The notes under the pieces are model-generated. The model saw nothing but the letters and a program-made list of their open reading frames with translations, was not told the DNA's origin and did not search any database. From positions 1,674,001 through 1,738,000 of the forward strand of contig CM056880.1 in assembly GCA_029876055.1 (NCBI GenBank): 64,000 nt of DNA, written 5' to 3'. The position numbers and the translations under genes were made by a program. This DNA is from Madurella fahalii. Lineage: Eukaryota; Ascomycota; Sordariomycetes; Sordariales. This document shows, in pieces, positions 32,884-44,056 of the stretch; the first letter of the stretch is position 1; every line of letters begins with the position of its first letter.

Positions 32884-34816
32884 CTACCCAAAACAAAGCT
32901 TCTTCTGCTTAGGATCTGCTACTCCGGGTGGCCTTCCCCTTTTCTTTTCCTTGACCTTTTTAGCCTCGGGGGTAGTTTTGCCATGCGCCTGCTGTGTGGC
33001 TGCCTCCTGCTGGACGGTGTCCCGGATGGCCTGACGTGACAAGCAGAGATCGATATGCTCATTGAACTGCTTCTCGTTGGCGGCTTGCGGTCGGGCACAA
33101 ACCGGACAATCCCACCATTCCTCCTCGGCTGTCGTGCTGGGCTCCTTCGTGGGATTGGGTACAATTTCTTTCCCATGTTTGTGATAAGATGGGCTGCGCC
33201 GGGCGCTCGGGTCATGGTCGGCGTCGACTTCCCCCTCTCGGGAATGCTCTGTTCCCTCGTCGTCGGCCGTCCTGTTCTCAGTGCCATTGCCTGCCGCTGT
33301 TGAGTCGCCAGACTCAGACCTGAGCGGCCTCAGCCCAAAGAAAGCCCGCGTGTCTGGCTTTTTTGTGCTGACAAGATGGGTGCACCTCAGGCCCATCAGG
33401 CGCAGCTTCAGACCGGGAATTTCATGCTGCAGCTTGACCAGCATCGGCAACGAGTAGTTGTATAGGTCATCAGCTAGACACACGGCTTTTGGTGTTGCGA
33501 CCTGGCGCGTCAGAACCTCGTATGTGTGCAGTTTTACCTTGAGGCAGAGCGTGCGTCCCTTGCATTCTGCCTTCCGCATATCCACCTCCAATTCCTCAGC
33601 GGTCTTCCGGAGCTTTTCACGCAGCTGGGCCGGGTCGTCCATGTCCCGAAACGTGCTCTCGGTGCCAACGCTCTTGCGCTCGTACTCTTCGGCGGGCTGC
33701 ACATTCGTCCGTCCCAAGCCCAGATAGCAGCGGAGGAGGAACTCGTAAGTTTTCTCACCAAAGAGCTGGTCCAGGTACTGCCGCTGCGCGTAGATGTCAC
33801 CGCAGGTTTTGACACCCACAGCTGCCAACTCGCGCTCTAGGACGCGCCCAATGCCGTTGACCTTGCGGCAGGGGAGGTTGCGCATGAAGGCCATAATAGC
33901 GTTGCGCTCGCGTGGTAGGACGAACTGCCCATTGGGCTTGTTCATGTTGGAACAAATCTTGGCAAGCCGGGCATTCGCCGCTATGCCAGCCGACACGGTG
34001 ATATGTGTCTTTTCGTGTATCTCCCTCCTCATCTGGGAGACGGCTTCGGTGGGGTCCATGTCATGTTCGGCACAGTACTCGGTAATGTTGAGGTAAGCTT
34101 CGTCGATGCTGGCGCTCTCAAACCTTGGGTCGTAGTCGGCTAAGATCTCGCGCACTTCGGACGCCTTCGCAATGTACTTGTCAAAGTTAAGTGGGAGAAG
34201 AATCAAATCGGGACAAAGCTTCTTGGCCACGAATCCGGCCATACCGCTCCGGCACCCGAACTTTCGCGCGACATAGTTACATGTGGTCAGAACGCCGCCT
34301 CCTACGGCGAAGGGGACATCCTTCAGCTCGGGTCGGTCCAGCTGCTCCACAGCGGCATAGAAAGCGTCGCAGTCGATGTGCACAATGTACTGCGTTAGGT
34401 CGCGCGAGAGCTCCAGTTGGGCAAGCAGATTATCGGCTGCGCGGAGCTCGCGGGAAAGGTCGAGGGTTTCGAGCCGGCGCTTCCTGGCGAGGATATCGTC
34501 GATCTTTGCAGTCAGGAACTTGTCCCTCTCCTCCTCGCGGTTGAAGAACTTGGAGCCCTTAGAGGCGTTGTAGATGATCTCGGAGACCTGCGAGCACGCA
34601 CCAGTAACGTATTAGCGAAAAATAAAAAAAGGTAATCCTAGCGGGCGTAGGGGGTGGTGCCTTTGACTGGTCGACCGAGTCCTGGCCGGCCTTCGTTAGA
34701 GATGGACCAAGCAGAGAGTACTTGAGGGATGCATGTTCGGCAGCCGCATCGGCTTCGCTTCGCTCGCCATCCGACGGCCCTGTCTCGTTGGTCGCCTGCT
34801 GCCCCTCCAGGGTCAT
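32884..34816 (-). CDS. DNA polymerase kappa (Y-family, DinB type)
   Basis: Translesion polymerase. Exons 34816-34661 and 34587-32884 give 619 aa. The join makes AGQDSVDQSKVSEIIYNASK. Catalytic carboxylates lie in HIDCDAFYAAVE (D124) and SASIDEAYLN (D214, E215); the YNYS...ARKFGC finger region and little-finger domain follow. A C-terminal UBZ4-like ubiquitin-binding zinc finger has CPVC (546-549) and HIDLC (563-567). A basic tail KKRGRPPG ends the protein. The intron starts GC and not GT (AAG then GCACCA), with a CTAAT branch and CTCGCAG acceptor; the protein alignment allows no other join I can find. Confidence 0.92.
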
Positions 34817-35233
34817 ACTGGGACGTCGATTTGGAGAGGTATGCTGAGTCTCGGCCCAAAGGCAACTCTGAGATTCATGATAGAATAGCGGTGATAGGAA
34901 CCTGTGTCATTGGTAGAGATGCGTATTGGCATGCGATTTCGTGGGAGTTGGGGTGGGCGTAAGCCGTGAATGCAATGCAACGTGACGCGACGCGATTGTG
35001 TCTTGGACCCCAGCGCCAAATCACGGGGTGCCAAAGCCAACTGTGCGGGACTTATGCACTTATTGCGGCGTAATTAACCGATATGATATGTATTTTGCCA
35101 ATGTTGGCCAATGCCTTGGCGTTATACGGGAGGCTGCTATGACAACTGCGCAATTTCTCCACTGCCTAACTCTCTACGAGCAAACCGTCCGTTCATTCGC
35201 AGAGGGCAAAGGAGGCCGTTTGCAATTGTAAGA
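34817..35233. other. Intergenic, polymerase kappa promoter
   Basis: About 420 bp between the pol kappa start and the 3' end of the esterase gene. No further feature seen. Confidence 0.4.
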
Positions 35234-36844
35234 TCACTGGCAGGAAAAGCTCTCGGGAACATTCGGATCGCCGCTACCGCGGTACGTCTGCGTCTTTGGA
35301 TAAGGGCAGAGCGGCCGCTGCCTCAGCACCCCTGAACTTGGATTCGCCGCGCTCTTCCATGTCGTCGCCACGATCTCATCAACCGCAGTGCCGTTCTCGA
35401 CCCATGCCATCAATGCTAGCAAGGCATCATGCCGGGCGTCTTCGTAGCCAGGGGTCGAGTAAGTTGCGGTACCGAGTCGCCCATGTGAACCGGGTCCGGC
35501 GAAATACCACGGCGCGTCGACCACGGTGCCACTAACGTGCTGCAAGCCAGGCACCAGGAAATATCGAAACCAGCTCTGTAAAGTATCAATGCCTCCCATC
35601 GAGTCCGCCACGCGTTGATATAGGACGTCTGAGCTCCGTTGAGGGATCAGACCATCGGATATGCCGTGGTATAATAAAATCTTTCCTCCGCGCTGCTTAA
35701 GCGGCGATAGATCATAGTCCACGACCGTGCTGTTCCCAGGGTCTGCTGCGTCGGCTTGCCATACGATGCTGTCATTGAATTGTGTCCAGTTCCAGCTGGG
35801 GTCGTTGTACAGGAAGTACTGTATGTACCCATCCCCAAGGTTGCTGGGGGCCGGCCCGCCAAGAAGAAAGCCCCATTGCGCTTCAGAACTAACTTCGAGC
35901 CCAGGGAACGCGAACTTTCCCTCAGCATGGTAGTCGCTGTAGACATCCAACACAGTCTGTGCCTGTTCTTCGGCTAGACACGCCGACGAGTTGGCCCCTG
36001 GCGAACTGCACAGCAACGGGTCCAGGGTAAAGTTGCACTTGTGCGGTTGGCTGACGATGCCGTCTTTGAGACCATCGATGGCGTCGCACTGGTGAATGAC
36101 TTCCTCGGCAATGATGTTAAAGAGCGAGGCATCGACATGCTTCCTGTCCGACGTGGGAAGGTTACGTGTGGCAACCCAGGTGGTCCAAGTCTGTAGGTGA
36201 CTTGTGTACCAAGCCGGAGCACCGACGATGAGCCCATCGAAGCTTTCTGGCGAGATAGATGCTTCCTTTAAGCCCTGCCGCCCGCCGGTTGAGGCGCCAG
36301 AGTAGTACGAGTACGTGATGTTCGTTCCGTAGTACGTCTCAGCCATTGACTTGCCCAACGTAACTGAGCCGTGCATGGCGCGATAGCCCCAGTCCTTCTT
36401 TCTCTCCTCGTTATGCAGCGCCCAGCTCAAGTCATTGTTGGTTGCGTTGTGGCCTGTATCAGTTGAGACGGCGGCATGCCCGTAACGCACCCCAGCCCCC
36501 ATATCGAGCCAATTGATGCCGCCTTGGAAACCCCCGTTCCCTACCGCTAGGAACCTCGTGTTCCACTCGGCAGGTAGGAAGATGCCGAACCGGTAGTTAG
36601 AGATGGCCGAGCTCGAGACGTTGACAACCACAGCACATAACTCGGGCAGGTTTGTGGGAGAGATGGGATATGCGGGATTTGCGCTGCCTTCGCCGAACTG
36701 GCCGCCGTCGGCAACAGAAACAGCCGAAACCACCTGGGCAGAGGGTGGAAGGACGTCATCGAAACTGTCAGGCGAACAGGGTTTGATGGCGGCAGACAGC
36801 GCCAGCTGCGCTGCCATGCTATAAACAGCCGCCACAATCTTCAT
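35234..36844 (-). CDS. Secreted tannase/feruloyl esterase family enzyme, lacking the CS-D-HC cysteines
   Basis: Family of extracellular esterases that release ferulic or gallic acid from plant polymers. A single exon of 536 aa from MKIVAAVYSMAAQLALSAA, a signal peptide. Catalytic Ser185 is in SGASTGGRQG, Asp397 in HGISDGLIP and His436 in PGLQHVSG. In characterised relatives the residues before Ser and after His are Cys and form a disulfide (CS-D-HC motif). Here they are Ala184 (GCC) and Val437 (GTT), so the pair is lost together. Several N-glycosylation sequons (NDS, NGT, NWT). The Ca-binding-like DAIDGLKDGIV segment near 255-265 is kept. An upstream Met at 36862 is less likely. Confidence 0.88.
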   Translation of the reverse strand: MKIVAAVYSMAAQLALSAAIKPCSPDSFDDVLPPSAQVVSAVSVADGGQFGEGSANPAYPISPTNLPELCAVVVNVSSSAISNYRFGIFLPAEWNTRFLAVGNGGFQGGINWLDMGAGVRYGHAAVSTDTGHNATNNDLSWALHNEERKKDWGYRAMHGSVTLGKSMAETYYGTNITYSYYSGASTGGRQGLKEASISPESFDGLIVGAPAWYTSHLQTWTTWVATRNLPTSDRKHVDASLFNIIAEEVIHQCDAIDGLKDGIVSQPHKCNFTLDPLLCSSPGANSSACLAEEQAQTVLDVYSDYHAEGKFAFPGLEVSSEAQWGFLLGGPAPSNLGDGYIQYFLYNDPSWNWTQFNDSIVWQADAADPGNSTVVDYDLSPLKQRGGKILLYHGISDGLIPQRSSDVLYQRVADSMGGIDTLQSWFRYFLVPGLQHVSGTVVDAPWYFAGPGSHGRLGTATYSTPGYEDARHDALLALMAWVENGTAVDEIVATTWKSAANPSSGVLRQRPLCPYPKTQTYRGSGDPNVPESFSCQ

Positions 36845-37856
36845 ACTCCAGAGAGACAGCAATGCGAGGAATGCTGGGCGGGCAACTTGAAGCCATCCTA
36901 CAGTAGAGCCCGCAAGGAAACGAGGGGGCGACGAGGGTATAAGTTTCCAGTGGTATGTGTTTGTTATTTTCCCCTCGTTTCGGCAAGCCTTGAGATAGAT
37001 GAAGCGGCAGGGGAAGGGTAGTTAACTCCGCTTGCCGTACTGACGATAATTTCTCCGCACCGCACTCTCGGTAGATGGTCCGGGAGTGCTATTGCCATTT
37101 GGGAAAATACCACTGTAACTGCGAACTTGGCTAGTGATTGGTACTACCGATCACCGTCTTGGATATTCCCTTCTGTCATCAAAGAAAGTATCTTTGTGCC
37201 CGCATTACCCGTCCCGGGCCGAGCTCTGTCAAGCTGCATAGCTGTAGCCATTGTTGATAGAATCCATCCCAAAAATTGCACCGTGTAAAGTAAGCACCTC
37301 CGTCATACTCTGTCTGCAATCTAGAATAGGTGCACTGTCCGCCGGCCGATTCAGGATATGAGAGTCGAGAGCGAGTTGGAAGTTGCAGGGATGGAGTTGA
37401 GGACATTTGGGGGTTAGATGTGTGCACTAGCTGTGCTTAGCCACTCTGTCGCTCGAGTACCTCAAAGTACTCGCTGGCCCGTGCGCTTATCTATCTGATG
37501 CAGCGCCAACGCTTTAAATTTGTATCTTACACTTGCACCTGTATCCTGACGTAACGTGAAAGCTCCCTGCTGCCTTGGCTTACGCGAAGAGCACGGGCCG
37601 CCACTTTAAGTTTCGCGTCTCCTAGCGCGGCACGGACGCGCCGTACCCTCCAAGCATTGCCAGTCTTCCACCCCTCAATTGGTGTCAGCTTTTCCCATCA
37701 TTGGCCACGCAAGCATCCAAGAAACGCCAAACCATTGTGTCGTGTGCCGTTTTGTTTGTGACTTATACACGACACAGCATTGTCCTTGAAATATCAATTG
37801 GTCATTCCAACCTTTCCATTATCTTTATCCAAGAGACACCATCTCTCATCGTCAAG
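36845..37856. promoter_or_regulatory. Divergent promoter region, esterase / PIP-box protein
   Basis: 1 kb between divergent genes. AT-rich patches near 36960 and 37500; no recognised element. A minus-strand open stretch at 37179-37427 lacks support. Confidence 0.4.
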
Positions 37857-38664
37857 ATGTTCCTCAAGCGCAAGAGATCCGACTCGGAGCTGTCGTCTGG
37901 GTCTTCTACCTTCTCATCCATGCTGCGGCCAGACAGCAACAGCTTCAATTTCAATGCTATATTAGCAATGGACACAAGCAGGCGGGGTTTCTTCTCGCCC
38001 CGGCTCCCCATGCCCTCCCACCTACCCAGCCGTACCATGAAGCGCTTCCGCGACAATCGACCTTCCGACGCGGAGGTCCACCGTAAGTCTGCTCAAGAGC
38101 CCTGCCAGCCCACCCTACAGCAAGCAGGCGTTAATTCAAGCACCAGAACACACCTTAAACCTTCTCTACTCAGCCCAGCACCACCATCATCCCCAACAGC
38201 CGCAATCACCCCCACCCGTGAACCCCGCGACCCCTATCCAACCACAGGCCAATACCCAAGCCCAGCGCTGCGGCGGCAGTGGCCAACAGCGCTCCCTGCA
38301 CGCCTTCTGGGACCTGCCCCGCTCATCGGCCGCCTCAACGAGCAGCGCGAGCTCCGCCGCGTCCTCGCCAGACCCTTCTCCTTCTGCAGTCGTAGGCCGT
38401 GACAGGCCGTTGTCAACAACTTGTGAAGACTGTGGCGCATGGCTGCGGGGCAGTGGCGGCAACGTCGACGCTTGCAACGACGACGTAATGATGGACGTAG
38501 TTGTTGATGATGGTGGCTACGGCGGGTTTGGGTCATTGGACGGAGACGACCATACGTGCGGCGCGTGCGGGAAGGCGGTTTGCTTCAGTTGCTCGGTCAG
38601 TAACCTGGGAGAGCATCGGCGCTGTTTGGTCTGCGCCGGGCGGGTGGAATGGGGAGCGGGCTAG
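37857..38664 (+). CDS. Small Cys-cluster protein with a PIP-box-like motif
   Basis: Exons 37857-38082 and 38174-38664 join to 238 aa across a 91-nt intron (GTAAGT...CTCAG). The N-terminus is basic and Ser-rich (MFLKRKRSDSELSSGSS), followed by MKRFRDNRPSDAEVH, a His/Gln/Pro linker and QRSLHAFW at 114-121. The last fits the PCNA-interacting consensus QxxLxxF[FYW]. C-terminal Cys pairs follow at C159/C162, C204/C207, C212/C215 and H223/C226/C229 (CGACGKAVCFSC, HRRCLVC), probably zinc-binding. A Met-Asp-Val acidic stretch lies between. I do not recognise a named family. Role in replication or damage response is inference from the PIP motif only. Confidence 0.7.
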
Positions 38665-39218
38665 GGGACGGGGTGCCGTGCGAGGTGAGAGAGAGAGGGG
38701 TGTTTGGGGTCTATGGTGTTAGGGGAAGCTTGAGATGGGTAATCTGCCCGCGGGCGCTGTTGGGATACCCGGTTGGATTTGGCTGATGTGGTGGAGTTGG
38801 GCGTTTGGAGTTGGCTATTTCAGATGGAGGGAGAGTCGTAGTGACGCCGCATTGATGTTTCGGTTTGGGTTATCTCATCGCACAGCTGGAGATGTGCAGC
38901 TGTTTGCCATTATAAAGGATGACAACATGCCTTCGATATGCACGTGTTCAGCAGCCCGTGTGACCCCTATTAGCGACATCAGTTGCTAAGGTGTGCAATC
39001 GGAACCAACCTGAAGAGTTGTGAGTGATGTCACAGCGCTGCACGAATTCGGGTAGGTAGCTTGGAGTGCGGGGCACATGGTGTTCAACTACCCCGCTTCA
39101 ACCTCCTGCCCCTCGATCGAGCTTCCGAGCCATTCTTCGTTCGAGAACATTGGGCGAAACTGACATTCATTAATCGTAGATTTCAGGTCCCCGGCCGCAA
39201 CGCCCTCGCGAAGTCAAG
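38665..39218. other. Intergenic, short
   Basis: 550 bp between two plus-strand genes. No feature recognised beyond the promoter of the MEMO1 gene. Confidence 0.4.
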
Positions 39219-40295
39219 ATGGGAACACGGGAGGCTAGTCACGCCGGATCTTGGTACGAGGATGATGCTAGGGAGCTCTCCTCTCAGCTCGACGAGTTTC
39301 TGGACAGCGTGCCGACAACATTAGACGACAGTGGCCTCCCGATTCCAGGCGCGAGGGTCATAATTGCCCCGTAAGTCAAGGCATTACACATTGTCTTTCA
39401 GAGTGTTTCCTCATCTTTCGGCAGGCATGCAGGGTACTCGTATTCCGGACCCTGCGCGGCCTGGGCTTACAAGGCCCTCGACCTCAGCGCGGCGAAACGG
39501 GTCTTTGTTCTCGGACCCTCTCACACCTACTATTTACGCGGATGTGCCCTCACCACGTTCGAGAAGTACGCGACTCCGTTCGGAGACCTCATTGTGGACA
39601 AGGCCACGACATCGGAACTGAGGCAGACTGGCCGGTTCTCGGACATGCCGACTCGCAGGGACGTGGACGAGCACTCCCTCGAAATGCACCTTCCGTACCT
39701 GTGGAAGAGACTCGAGCAGACTTTTGGTAGCGACAGCAGCAAATTTCCCCACATCGTCCCCATTCTCATTGGTGATGGCTCCGTGGAAGAAGAGAAGTCT
39801 TTTGGAGATCTCCTCTCGCGGTACCTAATGGACCCGGAAACCGCCTGGATCGTCTCGTCTGATTTCTGTCATTGGGGCTCACGGTTCAGCTACCGACCCG
39901 AATTCTGCGACGGCCTGATCCGGGACCTAGATGCGCCGAGGTCTAAGGGCTCGAAACATGAGGTCCTGAAAGTCAGGCCGGATTGGGGCGAGCTGGCTGA
40001 TAAACCCGAAGGGCCTGAGATCCACGACGTCATAAAAGTGCTAGACCAGATGGCCATGGACGCGGTCGAATCGGGCATACATCACGAATTCTACAAGGTG
40101 CTTAAAGATACTAACAACACCGTTTGTGGGCGGCATCCAATTGGGGTTGTCATGGCCGCGCTGGAAGCGCTTGCCAAGGGCGGGCAGGAGGACGGGAAGG
40201 GCAAGTTCAAGTTTGTTCAGTACCAGAGGAGCAATTTGGTCAAGAAGCAGTGGGATTTCAGTGTGAGCTACGCCTCGGCCTACGCTGTTGTCTGA
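39219..40295 (+). CDS. MEMO1-family protein
   Basis: Exons 39219-39370 and 39425-40295 join across a 54-nt intron to 340 aa. MGTREASHAGSWYEDDA starts the protein as in the family. The putative metal site is formed by His in RVIIAPHAGYSYSGP (made across the junction), VLGPSHTYY and the Cys of TVCGRHPIG. HSLEMHLPYL and IVSSDFCHWGSRF are also conserved. MEMO proteins resemble class III dioxygenases in fold; mammalian MEMO1 binds metal and is linked to redox and iron balance and cell motility, while the yeast homologue Mho1 is poorly understood. Length fits. Confidence 0.92.
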
Positions 40296-41734
40296 AGCAC
40301 ATGGAAATGAGCCAGGCATGATGCCGACGATATGGGCGCCAAAAAAGCCTTAGCTCATGTATTTGGCCGCATGAAGAACCGGGAGTCGAGCTGCTCGGCA
40401 GAACGCCATTGCTGAATCAGAATCTCGTTGCTCCTGATTTATCTGGTGACAATTGACCCGAGACGCGTAGGTAATGTAAACTGCGGCGGCCGGAAAGCCG
40501 GAGGTCTATCAAACGTCATCCCGATCTTTGCAAGGCGCCATTCTGCAGTGTCAGCAGCACGGTTGACAGTTACACCGCACAGTGGAACGGTGCTGCATTG
40601 ACCGTCTCCGCTATCCTTTGGAGGTGCGTCAAACCGGCCGCGGATCTTTGCGATGGCCTATAATGTGAGGCCCATCGCGGATCCGACCATGACGGCTGTT
40701 TCCTGCCGTCCTACGCGGCCGTGAACGGCATGAGGTCGCGTTTCGAACTTTCCGAAGTGGACGTTATTTCTATGTTCCTAAATAACAGAAAGTCCGGATG
40801 ACAGATCAGAGCCGGGACGGCTTCCCACGGTGGGGCAGCAGGTCCCAGCCTGGCCTGAGCTGACGTTCGCGAAGCACGCCTTGCCAGGACTAGGGGGTCT
40901 GGGCGGATGCAGGACAACGCATTCGCTGAAGGAACGGAAACTGGCCAGGAAGAGAGGAGAAATCTCCCTCAGGATCTGGCGGTCCCTCCGTCTAGCGAAT
41001 ATGTCCATTCGCTCGCTCTGACTTAATTTACATTTTCCGTGCAGCATATCCTATCCTTTGACCCCACAGCATCTGAACCAGTGGTTGTGCCTGGCGATCG
41101 CTGTTCTGAAACACCTTCTGTTGCTGGGTCTGGCCCGGACATGGGTTTTAAGCCGCCTCTTGCCCAAAGCTGGGTGGTTTCGTAACAGGCCAAGCGCGAC
41201 GCACATCGCCCCGGCGGGTCTGCAAATCCCCACCCGTTAAGCTGAACATCGACTCCCAGCCACCGGCCGTGATTCACTCGCGATTCAGACCCTGCACAAG
41301 ACCCTGAATCCCTGGCTCTGAGGAGGTCTTTTCACCAACCCCAGCCGAGTGTTACCCTCTGGTTTCGCCCTGGAACGTGGTGCATTGAACGAGAGCAAAG
41401 CGTGACAGCACAGCAAAAGGGAGCAATTGCACCTAGCACAGGCTCTTTGATGACCGCGCCACAACCCCCCTAACCTCATTTGGGTCAACTGCCTCCTGAG
41501 GATCCGACGGCCCTCATTTACGAGGCTGCGCCCTCCACACTTTTCATTTTCCGCGAACCTCTTTCCCATTTCCGGTTTGCGTTTTCCTTTCGGCCGCTCC
41601 AATTCTTGAAAATTTAGGCTCTATACAAAAGCATCACCGAGTATAGCTGATTTCTGTCGACCGCCCCGGTGCCTTCTCTATCACACGCACGAAAGTCTCC
41701 ACCAGGAGCGCGTCAAGCGCCTCAACCCGACAAG
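40296..41734. promoter_or_regulatory. Intergenic, MEMO1 to syntaxin
   Basis: 1.4 kb. Upstream of the syntaxin it is pyrimidine-rich (about 41560-41720). Open stretches on either strand are short and unsupported. Confidence 0.4.
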
Positions 41735-43295
41735 ATGAGTGTAAGCTGTTTCTATCACTTCGCACGGTTGGAAAGACGTGTTCCTAACCATGCATTAGTA
41801 CGGCGGGTATAATAACTCGTACAATTCGTACAACAATGGCGGCGGTGGCAACAGGTATGCGAAGTTCCGACCTGACCAGTTCGCCCTCTGCTGCGATTAT
41901 ACACCGCAGGTAGTCTGACAAGAGTTGTGCTAGGGGATACGGTGCCGACCCTTTCCATGACCGAAATGCTGCGGGATACGGCGGTGAGTTAGGATCAATT
42001 AATTCCGCATGGCGTGAATTGTTTCTAATGCGGATTACGAACAGCCGGGACCGTCGAGATGTCGTCGTTCAACCAAAACAATCAGCAGTCGATCCTCCAA
42101 AAATGCACAGAAATCGGCAAGGGGATCAGCGATGTCGAGAGTAAACTCGACAGGCTCCGCCAGTTACAAATCCGGACACTCAGCGAATCCGATACATCGG
42201 ACGACTCGACAACCAAGCGGCAGCTCAACGCGTTGACGCAGGAGATAATGGACCAGTACAGGGCATTGACCGACCGAGTCCGGGAGGTCAAGTCAGACCC
42301 CGAGAGCCAGAATGCCCGGTATGCGTCACAGGTCGGCTTGGTCGAGAAGCGGCTCAGATCCGCGATTCAGTCATATCAACAGAAGGAGTCGGCGTACCAT
42401 CAAGACATGCGGGAGAGGGTGGAGCGCCAGTTCCGCATTGTGCGTCCAGATGCCACCGAAGAGGAAGTCCGCCAAGCCGTGGAGGACAGCAACACTCAGG
42501 TCTTCTCGCAGGCGCTCATGCGCAACAATCGCCAGGCCCAGGCCACCGAGGTTCTCGGCGCCGTCAGGCAGCGCCACCAGGAAATGCTGGAAATTGAGAG
42601 AAGATTGGGAATGCTCATGAACCTCCTCGAAGATATGCAGGTACTGCTGGCTAAGCAGGAGGTGACGGTCATGGCGATCGACCAACAAGCCGAGCAGGCC
42701 GCGGGGGATATGGTCAAGGCGAACGAGGAACTCGTGGTGGCCGTCGACACTGCGAGGAAGACTCGCAAGAAGAAGTGGATCTGCCTAGGCATCTGTGGTA
42801 TGTTTTCAGTGAATAGGATGACATTAGTTTTGCTCCTTGACTAATTTTGCGATTTTAGTTGCCATTGTTGTTATTATTGTCGTTGCCGTGGTTGCCTATA
42901 TAATGGTCAACCGCGCTGCGAACGGCGGAGGCGGCGGCGGCGGTGGTGGTGGTGGTGGTGGCGGTGGGGATAACAATAACAATAACAACAACAACAACAA
43001 CGGCAACGGCAACGGCAACGGCAACGGTAACGGCAACACCGATACCAGCGGCGCCAGTGGCAGTCAGAAGCGAAGCCTCTTCCAACGAGACGTACTGGCC
43101 GATCTCCAGATGAACACGGACCGCGCTGTCAAAATCGCAAGCGAGAAATCCGTAGCTCGTTCCGCTGGCGCCGACATTCTCCCCCTCACATCCGTCTCTA
43201 GACGACGTGTCTCCAGGATACAGGGCGCGGTCGTTGGGAAGCGGTTTGTTGTTGATTGGGACGATGGCGCCGACCCCACTGGCACTAGCAATTGA
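41735..43295 (+). CDS. Syntaxin-like Qa-SNARE (Sso1/SYN1 type) with long C-terminal extension
   Basis: Plasma-membrane t-SNARE for exocytosis. Exons 41735-41740, 41799-41854, 41934-41983, 42045-42797 and 42859-43295 give 433 aa; the first exon codes only Met-Ser. A Tyr/Gly/Asn-rich start is followed by the Habc region (QQSILQKCTEIGKGISDVES), RIVRPDATEEEVRQAVED, and the SNARE helix, in which LLAKQEV supplies the central Gln. The helix ends in RKTRKKKWICLGIC, and VAIVVIIVVAVVAYIMV is the membrane anchor. Syntaxins normally stop within about 20-30 residues; here about 130 more follow: Gly17, a poly-Asn run, Gly-Asn repeats and a Ser/Arg-rich folded-looking tail (QKRSLFQRDVLADLQMNTD...). Confidence 0.88.
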
Positions 43296-44056
43296 GCGAC
43301 ATGTGGCCGGGGCCCTCCGTATCTTGACTTGCCTGCCGCTTCCTCATTAAGCATGGGTTTCGTCAACGCGAGTGGATACTCCGGGGTTAGCATGTATTAC
43401 TCATGCGCACTACGAATGGCGCCTGTTGCCTATCTATAGATTATCTTCCAAGGAGACCGCTGTTTCTGGCTGGTTTTCCGCCGTGGATTAGTTTGATTAC
43501 GCTGGGAAGCTGTGCGTTGGTCAGGCGTTATTTTGGTCTAAGACACAGACGTACGTTTTCTTGTCAGTTGGACCTCCACACGGCGCTGTCTGCTTGGTTG
43601 GATTGTTGGTTTGGTTTCTTTTTCCCTGGACAAGTCCTTAGCATTGCGTGTCGTCGGCAAGATATCAGGCGTTTCAGGGGTAGCGACAGCTTTCTGATTC
43701 CCACCCGTCCCTATGTATTAAAGCATTGTAATAGAATTCATGCTGCTCACTACGGGTTCGGCTGTATTGCATAACTGTACATTGGGAACCATTGAGTTAT
43801 GGCTGTGTTCCTCTACCTAGTCTATTGCCCCCAACACCGTCAAGTATTCTGCAAAGCGGATCTTAAACAAACATCAGCCGCCAAGTGGCGCTCAAAATTA
43901 TGGTATTCGGATGTGCAAGAGTCCCAACGGCTGGTAAAAGACGTCGGTCTGTTGCTCGCAGTCACGCTTCGTGTTCGAGACACATTTCGCGATATAACGG
44001 TCAGCGTAAGCTTGCCGTCTCCGTGCTTGGCGCAATCGGATGGCTGGGCTTTGGGC
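43296..44056. other. Intergenic, convergent 3' ends
   Basis: 760 bp between the syntaxin stop and the stop of the minus-strand proline-rich gene. Nothing recognised. Confidence 0.4.
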
